DNA of 64,000 bases from Agrostemma githago (Eukaryota; Streptophyta; Magnoliopsida; Caryophyllales; Caryophyllaceae). Made by a program: the position numbers and the translations under genes. The notes under the pieces were generated by a model. The model was not told the DNA's origin and did not search any database. It saw only the letters and a program-made list of their open reading frames with translations. The stretch's first letter is position 1. Each line of letters begins with the position of its first letter. Positions 47,600-56,809 of this stretch are shown piece by piece. The stretch lies in NCBI GenBank assembly GCA_958450325.1, contig OY288247.1, positions 57,167,701 through 57,231,700 of the forward strand. The letters run 5' to 3'.

Positions 47600-47710
47600 C
47601 CACTCGATCGAGTGGACCGGCCCACTCGGTCGAGTAGGCTTGCCAAACCCCACTAAACCGGCGCCAGACCGGGCACTCGACCGAGTGCTATGCACCACTC
47701 GATCGAGTGG
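47600..47710 (+). repeat. CACTCG-NN-CGAGTG palindromes, first cluster of LTR A
   Basis: Four units: CCACTCGATCGAGTGG (47600-47615 and 47695-47710, perfect), CACTCGGTCGAGTA (47622-47635) and GCACTCGACCGAGTGC (47673-47688). The outer pair is C/G in two copies and G/C in another, so pairing is kept while sequence changes. The cluster lies about 100 bp before the TATA-like site. Confidence 0.85.
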
Positions 47711-48889
47711 CTCTTTTTCTAACCGAAACCGGACCCCTTTTTCTATCCGAAACCGGACTCCTTTTCTATCCAAAGTCGGGTACATTTCCTATCCAAAGTC
47801 AGGGTATTTTCCTGTAAATACACCCCTTTGCAACACACAATACACAACAATTAACCCCCCATAATTTCAAAGATCCTAGGCAAACTATACACACATCCCA
47901 TCCCGACTTTTCCTCTAGAAATCCTATAGGAAACCCGAGAGAAACCGATCCAAAAATACAACACCATAACTCTTCATATATCCTCGTTACTCCCGCGCAA
48001 ACGCCGCTACTATAAGTCCCTAATCGAGGCCGAAATTAGCATGTAGGTTGAGGGTGTTACAAATCCCGTTTTTTCCTTTTCTCTCTTCCCTTTCCTCCAT
48101 CTTTCTCGTCTTCTTCGTCGTCCTCGTCGCGTCTTTTTTTTTTCTTTTCCTTTTCTCGTTTCTAATATCGATATTATCGTACTACCATCTAGTTAACATT
48201 AAATCATCGCACATACATCAAATTTATTAAACAAATTCGAATCAAACACGTTTAAAGATGAATCTCGTATAAGACCCTTCTAATCCCTTTACGAGTAGTA
48301 ACAGTGGTGGAGCCCTCTCGAGGAGCCCCGCCCTAAACACTCAAGGGCATGATGGGATCGTGAGTCCTCCTCTTTAAACGCGTCCGATTCCCCTTATTAA
48401 GGTTAGACCAAAACCTGTTGATGCAAATCGAACATCACATAATCCGCAAGGATTTATTACGATGTTGTGACGTAGAGGGAATCGATTTTCGCTCTAATCA
48501 AACAAGCAAAACGTTATTCCTAGGATGCGATATCGACTCCGTAGTCGAATATCAGGTCGAAAGGAATCAATCAATAGACTGTATTAAGCACGATACCGTT
48601 GACGCCGAAATAATGGTCACATGGTTCGAAAAGACTAATTACGACATTACGACGCGGAGGGAATTATTTCATCCTAGTTCAATTTAAAACAACTTATAAA
48701 CGTCTTTTACAAAATTCACTCTAAATATTAGATATTGATTCTATAATCAAGTATCGAATATGACGAGTATCGAAAATTAAGTCGAGCATAAATTATACTA
48801 TATTTTCAAATGACTTGGCAAATTATCGATTTACAATTAAAAGCAAAACAAATCTAAATTTCGAAACGAACCATTGTTCATACAGGAGG

Positions 48890-48976
48890 CACTCGATCGA
48901 GTGTCATAGGCCACTCAATCGAGTGACACCCCAAAAAGTGGGCAGAAGGTTTTTTCGAGGACCACTCGATCGAGTT
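48890..48976 (+). repeat. CACTCG-NN-CGAGTG palindromes, second cluster of LTR A
   Basis: CACTCGATCGAGTG (48890-48903, perfect), a CACTCAATCGAGTG copy at 48912-48925 and CACTCGATCGAGTT (48963-48976). Spacings of 22 and 51 bp match the 22 and 52 bp seen in the first cluster. Confidence 0.8.
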
Positions 48977-49435
48977 CCTCTGTGATTCCATCGAATGGCC
49001 TTTGTCACGCCAAAATCGTGAGCCTTCAACATATTTCAAGCCTCGATAAATCTTTTTAACGACTTCGGTCAACACGGTTCAAGTCCATCATGTGATTTAC
49101 TCTTTTCAAAACCATGCATCATACCATTCACTTATTTACATTCCGTTATTGTTGCGATCATTATATATTTTGTATGTCGTATTGTATCTATAGGTTGTAT
49201 TCCGTCCGCGCTTTTGTAATCTTTTGTTTTATGCTTTATTTTTGTTGTTCGTTTCATTGTACTAAAATGGACCTCGTATGCTAAATAACTTTGACGTTGG
49301 TTTAGATGCATTAAATCGACGTAGCAACTTATTCAATTTCTATATCTCATAAAACGCAGTTTGCATAGCATTCAATTGTCAAAATAACACGCGTACACGA
49401 AAAACGAACGATATCTAAGTAGAGGCCGCTAAGTG

Positions 49436-50251
49436 TGACGCGCGAATTTTATATAAACTTTTTATGTTTTTTATACGCGCATTCCTGTACTTATCGAGTA
49501 GTGAAAGCTATTATTTTGCCCCGAATTGGCTACTTTGTGGTGTATTCTGTCTTTTTGCAGGAACGGAAGCCATAGGAGCTAAAACGAACCAAAACCGAGC
49601 CAAAACAAAGCTGGAAAGAGCTGATTGCATAAATGGGCCAGAATAGCAGATAGACTATCAGAATAGCAGACAGACTATCATAATAGCTGACCAACTATCA
49701 GAATAGTCGACCGACTATCATAATAGTCGACAGACTATTTGGGCGACAGCAGAAGATCAAATTAGTCAATATTAGTCGACCGACTATTACAATAGTCGGC
49801 CGACTATTTTCCGGGCCGCGGACAGTTTCGTGTTCAGCAAACAGTTTCCTAATCAGTTTTAACTCTCTCTAATTGTATAAATATGGCTTTTCAACCACAT
49901 TAGAATTCACTTTTCACTACCCCTTAGACCAATATCTGCGACAGACCTGTGACTTAGACCGTGACCATATGAGATTCGTAGTGAACCGACAATCCTAATT
50001 TTCTCTACATATATTAAGATCGTCTTAATTCATCCTATTTAATTTAGTTATTCTTCTCCTTTATTTTTCTCTTCCTTCACTACTTTAGTTTAGTCAAACA
50101 CAAACAAAACCCCCGATTTTATTACTAAGATAGACTTTAATTACGAGTAGGATTTATTTGTCTCCCTGTGAAATCGATCCCGACTTCCCTAGCTATATTT
50201 TTAGTTGGACCGTAGTTGGTTATTTTTTATAGGTACACGACTAGCTTATCA
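49436..50251 (+). repeat. 5' LTR of element 3
   Basis: 816 bp, starting TGACGCGCG and ending GCTTATCA. The palindrome array (49641-49808) ends about 65 bp before the TATA box (TATAAATA, about 49875). Confidence 0.92.
49641..49808 (+). repeat. Palindrome array of the element 3 LTR
   Basis: Five 20-bp units in exact tandem (first GAATAGCAGATAGACTATCA), of which the fourth is a full palindrome ATAGTCG-AC-CGACTAT. Two more palindromes follow, TAGTCG-AC-CGACTA (49773-49786) and the perfect 18-mer AATAGTCGGCCGACTATT (49791-49808). The 3' LTR has the same array at 55328-55495. Confidence 0.87.
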
Positions 50252-50255
50252 AATT

Positions 50256-50273
50256 TGGCGCCGTTGCCGGGGA
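50256..50273 (+). promoter_or_regulatory. Primer-binding site of element 3 (tRNA-Asp)
   Basis: TGGCGCCGTTGCCGGGGA, four bases after the LTR, identical to elements 1 and 2. Confidence 0.93.
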
Positions 50274-50316
50274 GACGGTGTATTTCTGCTTGTTATTTTA
50301 GTTTATCTTTTGTCTT

Positions 50317-50334
50317 AGGGAACTCCAGTTCCTT
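50317..50334 (+). other. Leader stem-loop of element 3
   Basis: AGGGAACT and AGTTCCTT pair over eight positions (one G-U in RNA) around a two-base loop, 43 bases after the PBS. The tight loop makes this weaker than the leader hairpin of element 1. Confidence 0.4.
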
Positions 50335-50355
50335 GAGACCGTTCTCACTGTTTCC

Positions 50356-53300
50356 ATGAATATTATTATAGATTTCCCACAGAAGCCAGATGAGACTTTT
50401 GGAGCTTATATGGAGAGGTTTTGTGATTGCCTTAGCTCTCTCAAATCCGCTCGTTTCACTAATGAAACACTTGTTCTTACCGTCTTAAAAGGTATGACTG
50501 ATTCTACAAAAGCCTATATACTTTTCACTTATAAGGATTTTGAAAGCAAGTCCTATGAAGAGGTGATAGAGTACTTTGACTGGTTAGCTGAAGAAACTGT
50601 GAAACCCGATTTTTCACTTTATTTGACTAATGATGAACCCGTTGGTGAAACTAGTAATGCGGTTATCTTTAAGGGGCCTTGTTTTGACAATGAGATAGGT
50701 TGTGGCGAAAGTTATGACACGAGTGCCTTGGTTCCATTTTGTGAGAATCTGCGTGTGTAGACACCCACATTTTGACCGCCAGGTGTCTATAGTAGTTCCC
50801 GCCGAACACCCGATGATGATTGGACGTAAACGTGCTTTGACGGACTCGGATATGGGCTTGTAATCATGGACATTTGGTTTAGACTTTTTAAGGAGTACAA
50901 ATCTTACAAAACCAACCTCAAATTCAGGCCCAGTGGGTCATTTCGAGTCAGATAACACTAATTTGGGTCGAAACCGACACCAGGGGTAAAACCGTCTTTT
51001 AGCGACCGAGTCAAAACCCGGTCAAAGATTTTCCCGAGACATATGAGTCAGCTGTGACACTCACACGGTTGATTCCAGCCCAAATTCCTACAAAAATTCA
51101 GATTCATTAAAACATTAAACAATTCCGTTAAAGGTAGAATTCGACCTCAAGTAGGAATTCTATCCGAAAACCGATTCAGACATTGACCGAGTACCAAATA
51201 CCCGGCCAAACACTCCTCAATCAGCCGAGAATTCCTTTCTTCTTGTCCAAGAAAGCAGAATTCTTATGCTCCTTAAACTCCTACATTTCCTATCCTAAGC
51301 GGTATTCAAACTCTCCTAAACCAAGGTCGGAAACTCCCTATAAATAGGACCTCCCATCCAACACTTTCAAGGACGGAAAAATCACAACACAACATCACAT
51401 TACACCGAGAGAAATACGTCCAAAACACCCTCCACACACGGTTTATATACAAACTCGATAGTTAGCAAATCCCGACACTTTTCCCGAAGCCTCGAAGCCT
51501 TGACCACACGTTAAACCCGGCGTCCCAAATCACCCAAACCGATACACCTTAACTCATCTTCATCATCTCGACGCTCCCAAGTCTAAGCCACTTCCCGACG
51601 AGCCTTATCCCGAGAAAACAAAGCATGTAGGTTGAGGGTGTAAATCAAACCCGACTCTTCTCTTTTCTGTTCTCCTATTCTCGTTTTTTATGGGTCTTTC
51701 GTCAGTCTTTTTTATTTTCTTTTCTAATATCGATACTACTAAAAACTATTTTTATATCGAACATTCTTAAAAATATGATATCGATTCTATATAATCGAAT
51801 ATCGTATCAAAAAGAATTATATTAAGTTTTCGACGATATCGTTACAACTTTTCGTTCAAAATTCTTTTCTTTTTACTTTTCGTTCAAAACAAACTTTTTC
51901 TCAAAACCTTTTCTAAAATTATTCCGACTATTCGATATCGATTTCATAATCGAATATCGAATATGACGAATATCGAAAATATAAACCGAGTATAAATTAA
52001 TCCATATTTGTACGCGATTTATAAGATTTTTCGACAAAAAAATAAAAAGCGGACAGACCCGCACGCGAGTCGCGCCCGGTCCAGACGACTCGCGCACGAG
52101 TCTGTGACCCGGCCCTTTTTTTAGCTTTTCGATCGTTTTATTTTTATTATTCTACGAAACGACTTCTAAATTTATATCTTTTCTACAACTATTCCAAATA
52201 TTTGATATTGATTTCATAGTCAACTATCGAATATAACGAATATCGAGAATATTAAGTCGAGTACGAATTATGCGATATTTGTACGCGATTTAATCAAAGA
52301 TTTTTTCCGAAAACCGTCCTCGAAATCAGGCCGCCACGCGACCCGTCTGAGTCCCGGGCGAGTCGCGCGGCAGACTGTCCAAGCGCGCCCCTTTCCGTTC
52401 TTTTTATTATTTTTCGAACTTCGTTTTTTATACAAAACAACGTTTTAACAATATTTTTAAGATTTCGATTAATATTTATTTTCTCGATCTCGTATATTTA
52501 TTTGCTATATTATTTCAATCGTTACTAACTCATTTTCTCGTGTTTGTAGCAATTTATTTTTCTCATATTCTTTTTTTATCGTTTTATTAGACTAAAACGA
52601 ACTCACATGCTAAAATAACTTTAACGTTAGTAGTTTAACATGCATTAAACGACTTAGCAACCCATTTATTTTTCCTCACATGTCTTAGGAAAATAATCTC
52701 TGCATATCATTCAATCGTCGAACTAACGCGTGTACACAAAACCGAACGATATCTTAGTAAAGGCCGCTAAGTGCGGGCGGGGTTGGGTGTTCTCACTGAA
52801 CTTCCCAACACGTACCCTCACCCCTTACTCAGAACCGTGGTTTCCGGATGTCCGAAACCATTGGCAACGAGAGTCATTCAATATACGATTAACCGCTTAA
52901 GTCGGCATCGGTATCGTAATGCTAAGGGACGAACCCAATAAACTCTGACATCGGAAATGGGCCAGGCTTTAAGTATGGCCCACTACGACATAGAGTGGGT
53001 TCGAATGGTTCCGAATAACCATAAAATTCGGTGGCGACTCCTACTTCGATTTAAAATTCTATTCGATCCATCTCATATGGAAATTCTATCGCCTCCCCAA
53101 AACCCGCGCTTCGCCGCGTCGGGGTGGACCTATGTCATGTCTACAGCGTGATGAGGTTCATAAAGAACCTTTTGATTCGAAAATCGAGGTTGGATGGAAC
53201 GAATATGAGCACGACATTGTAGATGAACCATTATTGGTTACTATGCCCGTTATCCTCTCTCCTTCTAAGGTTTTGGGCTTAGTTCCCCCTGTTCCACTCC

Positions 53301-53440
53301 TTTTTCCACCTTTATACTTATCGGCCCCACTGCGGCCAATTTTTGACCATTTTCCTACGACCACTAACACTTTGTTTTTTATTTTAATTTTGATGCTCCA
53401 TGTCTTGCGGAAGAAGAGATTAGTGCAGTACTTAATGTAG
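50356..53440 (+). pseudogene. Short gag-like frame of element 3, split by a solo LTR
   Basis: The first part (50356-50755) starts MNIIIDFPQKPDETFGAYM and contains ERFCDCLSSLKSARFTNETL and a YEEVIEYFDWLAEE stretch, spaced like the core of retroelement gag. The solo LTR at 50756-53145 breaks it. After one copy of the duplication the same frame resumes at 53151 and runs to a stop at 53440, about 229 residues in all without the LTR. The second part is Pro-rich and ends in a hydrophobic stretch (TLFFILILMLHVL) followed by basic residues, unusual for gag. No zinc knuckle. Confidence 0.65.
50756..53145 (+). repeat. Tat/Retand-type solo LTR (B)
   Basis: 2,390 bp from TGTAGACACCC to ATGTCATGTCTACA, flanked by the perfect duplication GCGTG (50751-50755 and 53146-53150). 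TATA box TATAAATA near 51339. CpG-rich segments around GACTCGCGCACGAGTC lie at 52050-52102. Very close to the LTR at 61990. Confidence 0.93.
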
Positions 53441-53746
53441 AAATTGGTCCTCCACCCCGTGATAAGAGTTTCATTCCATACTTTTGACATTTGATACTTA
53501 TATCTTATCATGTGCTTGTATTTGCTTTCATATTTCACATGCGCAGGAATATGACATGCTACTTAGGGCGTTGATGTGTTTTTAAAGTGAAATGACGAAG
53601 TTGGTATATTTTGATGCTTAGGAGCGGTTTGGGGAATGTCTCCGCTTGTATATACATCTTATAAGTAGTTCTTCTTTTTATTTTTGCACTTTCATTGTCC
53701 TGCATTCCTTCCCCGTATATTTTATGCCTCTTATTGTTTGTTGTAC
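53441..53746 (+). other. Non-coding stretch after the gag-like frame of element 3
   Basis: About 300 bases with no supported gene, leading to the internal hairpin. Confidence 0.5.
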
Positions 53747-53782
53747 ACAATGAGGGCATTGTATGATTTGGTTTGGGGAGGG
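53747..53782 (+). other. Internal AGGG hairpin with purine tract, element 3
   Basis: ACAATG and CATTGT form a perfect 6-bp stem around the loop AGGG (53747-53762). ATGATTTGGTTTGGGGAGGG follows, matching the terminal tract GGTTTGGTTTGGGGAG. Confidence 0.72.
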
Positions 53783-54365
53783 TATGCTTCTGTCTGTTTT
53801 CATCCATCTGCATATTTCTTGCATTTCCGCATGCATAAAAAAACCAAAATATGTTTTTGCATTTAGTCGAGTCGGAATGCTATGTAGCGATGATGATAAT
53901 GCTTCTATGTCTTCATTTAGTTTCTTATGCTAGTGCGCCGTTAGAATTTTTGTATATAATTACATGCGATATTCTTGCATCTTTGGTTAACGGTACTGAA
54001 CGAATAAACTTGACTCATTGTTGGCAAACTACTCAGATTTGTAAGGAATTAGAGCCTTAAACTGATGACATTCATGATCAGATTCATTTAGGTTGAAAGT
54101 AGTACTCCTTATGAGACATGTAACATCAAACTGCATAAGCATGATATTCGTCTCTTAGGTACCTGTACGTTTTTGACTCGTGGTTTTGACATGTGCGAAA
54201 AAGGCAAATCCTTTCTTTTAATTAATTCTCATAAGCCTCACATAGCCAAATTGACCTGTTTGACCCGTTTATTAACTACATGCCATATATTGCCTACCCT
54301 AGTCAAGCTAGTAGATTAGTTGGACGGAATTGTTTTTTCCGGGTTAATTTTGGTACCATGATGAT

Positions 54366-54486
54366 TGAAAAAAAAGGGGGAATTGAGAAAAAAAATGAAA
54401 AGAAAAAAACAATGAACGGGAAAAAAAAATTGAATGAAAAAAAGAAGAAAAGAAAAGAAAGAAAAGAAAAAAAACGAATGAAATGA
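54366..54486 (+). repeat. Purine-rich tract, element 3
   Basis: About 120 bases of A/G sequence (GAAAAAAA, AAGAAAAGAAAG types) on the plus strand between the two hairpin modules. Confidence 0.8.
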
Positions 54487-55083
54487 AACTAGAAGAAGAA
54501 TGTGTTTTTGCTATGAGAAAAGAATTGATCTCTCTAATTTCATAGTTATTAGTGGGAAGCGATTTTGATAAGGCGCTTGGTGTTATGCCTAATTTCTTCG
54601 ACCAGAGTTTGGTGAGAACGGAATATTTATTATTGATGGGTGTAGGGAATACTAGCTTGGCTTTTACCTCCTCATATCCATATCGTTTTGCCCCTTCTTA
54701 CCCGATTAGCCTCACTTTATACCATATGTAAGTCCTTGGCACGTGTCTTTTCCCGATAGAATGCGTATGTACGGTTATTAGATATTGACTTCATGTTAGA
54801 TTGCATGCATGTTCTTGTAGGTCGCAGTTTAGGTGATTGTTTTGTCTTTCCGTTTTTACATAAACTCACAATATCACCCGTTTTGTGTGATGAGCGATCC
54901 GCGAGAGTCCGACATAGACGAGTTTTGCAAGGTTGAAGGTTCATTATTGTTGTCATTGGTCAAGCTTGTTGTATGTGGTTGTCTACATTAATTTTAATCG
55001 TTGTGCATTGGTTTGGGTAATTTTGGAGCATATTCCGCTATGAGCTATATACATTCCATTAGGATTGAGTTCATCGTTTTGTG
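54487..55083 (+). other. 3' non-coding region of element 3
   Basis: No coding sequence supported. T-rich sequence up to the terminal hairpin. Confidence 0.5.
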
Positions 55084-55103
55084 CTTGCTTGAGGACAAGC
55101 AAG
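55084..55103 (+). other. Terminal AGGA hairpin before the PPT, element 3
   Basis: CTTGCTTG and CAAGCAAG form a perfect 8-bp stem around the loop AGGA, ending 19 bases before the 3' LTR. Confidence 0.8.
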
Positions 55104-55122
55104 GGTTTGGTTTGGGGAGATT
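55104..55122 (+). promoter_or_regulatory. Polypurine tract of element 3
   Basis: GGTTTGGTTTGGGGAGATT abuts the 3' LTR (TGATGCGCG). Confidence 0.78.
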
Positions 55123-55937
55123 TGATGCGCGTATTTTATATAGACTTTTTATGCTTTTTATACGCGCATTCCTGTACTTATCGAGTAGTGAAAGCTATTA
55201 TTTTGCCTCGAATTGGCTACTTTGTGGTGTATTCTGTCTTTTTGCAGGAACGGAAGCCATAGGAGCTAAAACGAACCAAAACCGAGCCAAAACGAAGCTG
55301 GAAAGAGCTGATTGCAGAAATGGGCCAGAATAGCAGATAGACTATCAGAATAGCAGACAGACTATCATAATAGCAGATCGACTATCAGAATAGTCGACCG
55401 ACTATCATAATAGTCCACAGACTATTTGGGCGACAACAGAAGATCAAATTAGTCAATATTAGTCGACCGACTATTACAATAGTCGGCCGACTATTTTCCG
55501 GGCCGCGGACAGTTTCGTGTTCAGTAAGCAGTTTCCTAATCAGTTTTAACTCTCTCTAAATTGTATAAATAGGGCTTTTTAGCCACATTAGAATTCACTT
55601 TTCACTACCCCTTAGACCAATATCTGCGACAGACCTGTGACTTAGACCGTGACCATATGAGATTCGTAGTGAACCGACAATCCTAGTTTTCTCTCCATAT
55701 ATTAATTCGTCTTAATTCATCCTATTTAATTTAGTTATTCTTCTCCTTTATTTTTCTCTTCCTTCACTACTTTAGTTTAGTCAAACACAAACAAACCCCC
55801 GATTTGGTTACTAAGATAGACTTTAATTACGAGTAGGATTTATTTGTCTCTCTGTGAAATCGATCCCGACTTCCCTAGCTATATTTTTAGTTGGACCGTA
55901 GTTGGTTATTTTTGATAGGTACAAGACTAGCTTATCA
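55123..55937 (+). repeat. 3' LTR of element 3
   Basis: An 815-bp copy of 49436-50251 with few differences, so the insertion is recent. It carries the same palindrome array and TATA box (near 55563). Confidence 0.92.
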
Positions 55938-56364
55938 AAGTGCGGGCGGGGTAGGGTGTTCTTTGTGAACTTCCCAACACGTACTCTCACCCCTTACTTA
56001 GAACCGTGGTTTCTGGATGTCCGAAACCGTTGGCATACGAGAGTCATTCAATACACGATTTCCGATAATGTCGATATCAGTATCGCAGTGCAAAGGGACG
56101 AAACCCATAAACTCTGAAATCGAAATGGGCCGTACTCTGTGCACTGCCCACCAAGATATATATAGAGTGGGTTCGAACGGGCCCGAACTCCCACAAAGTT
56201 CGGTGGCGACTCTATTTAGATTTGAATTTCAATCCGAGATCCATCTCACATGAGATTCATTCGCCTCCCCAAACCCGCGCGTGACCGCTTCGGGGTGGAC
56301 CTATGTCATGTCCACAATTACATAAAACAATAATATAACATAACAAAATTGCCAAAATACGCAG

Positions 56365-56455
56365 GGACTCCGACGCCAAGGTTTCAATTGACACAAATGA
56401 AATTACCGTCCAAAAGAGACGAATCAAGAAAGTTGGACAAAAGACACAAGAATAA
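56365..56455 (+). pseudogene. Possible last exon of a captured gene fragment
   Basis: An open segment follows an ATACGCAG acceptor-like site and ends in TAA. It is Lys/Arg-rich (VQKRRIKKVGQKTQE). It lies just right of solo LTR A, about 330 bases before the proposed Helitron end, and may belong with the pieces at 46868-47120. No family recognised. Confidence 0.25.
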
Positions 56456-56761
56456 AAACAAAGTGTTTCATACACAATGCGGCTGAATTCAACTTACGAC
56501 GTAGACTAAACTATTACATTTACCCTATCATTTAATTTCATAGTTCTTTGACTTCTACACTCTATCACGATTGCATGACGCTTTAAGCCTTACACATAAT
56601 TATTCAAATCCATATTTGGTTACTGGTTAGTTCGTATACAACCTTCATTGTTATGCGTATTGTTATGATATACACGAGTTCAACATTCACGTAGCTTGCA
56701 CTCTGAAGCAAGGGAAAACTTTGACATACAATAGTTTCTAATAAGAAAATTATAGAAATCC

Positions 56762-56788
56762 CGTGCATTGCACGAGTCACAAAACTAG
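56762..56788 (+). other. Helitron 3' terminus
   Basis: CGTGC-ATT-GCACG hairpin, then GTCACAAAACTAG, followed by T. This matches the 3' end structure common to plant Helitrons (hairpin about 10 bases before CTAG, insertion before T). Confidence 0.75.
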
Positions 56789-56809
56789 TTGTGAACATAA
56801 AAACATAGA

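Larger units (their letters stand above)
49436..55937 (+). mobile_element. Short Athila-like non-autonomous element (element 3)
   Basis: LTRs at 49436-50251 and 55123-55937, with the perfect duplication AAGTG (49431-49435 and 55938-55942). Without the solo LTR nested in it, it is about 4.1 kb. It has a tRNA-Asp PBS, one short gag-like frame and a PPT, and no protease, RT or integrase. Confidence 0.93.
47178..56316 (+). repeat. Tat/Retand-type solo LTR (A), split by element 3
   Basis: The two parts (47178-49435 and 55943-56316) give a 2.6-kb LTR starting TGTAGACACCC and ending ATGTCATGTCCACA. It is flanked by the perfect duplication ATTAC (47173-47177 and 56317-56321). No internal sequence or second LTR is present, so it arose by LTR-LTR recombination. 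TATA-like CTGTAAATACACC lies near 47811. Confidence 0.88.
17926..56788 (+). mobile_element. Probable Helitron, host of three insertions
   Basis: The left end TCTATACTATATTATAAAAAG after an A is a common plant Helitron start, and CCACGTGTCC-rich sequence follows as in known ones. The right end has a short hairpin (CGTGCATTGCACG, 56762-56774), then GTCACAAAACTAG, then T, the usual CTAG end inserted before T. Removing the three insertions leaves about 1.57 kb with exon-like pieces. No Rep/helicase gene is present, so it is non-autonomous. The two ends are far apart and could belong to different elements. Confidence 0.45.
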
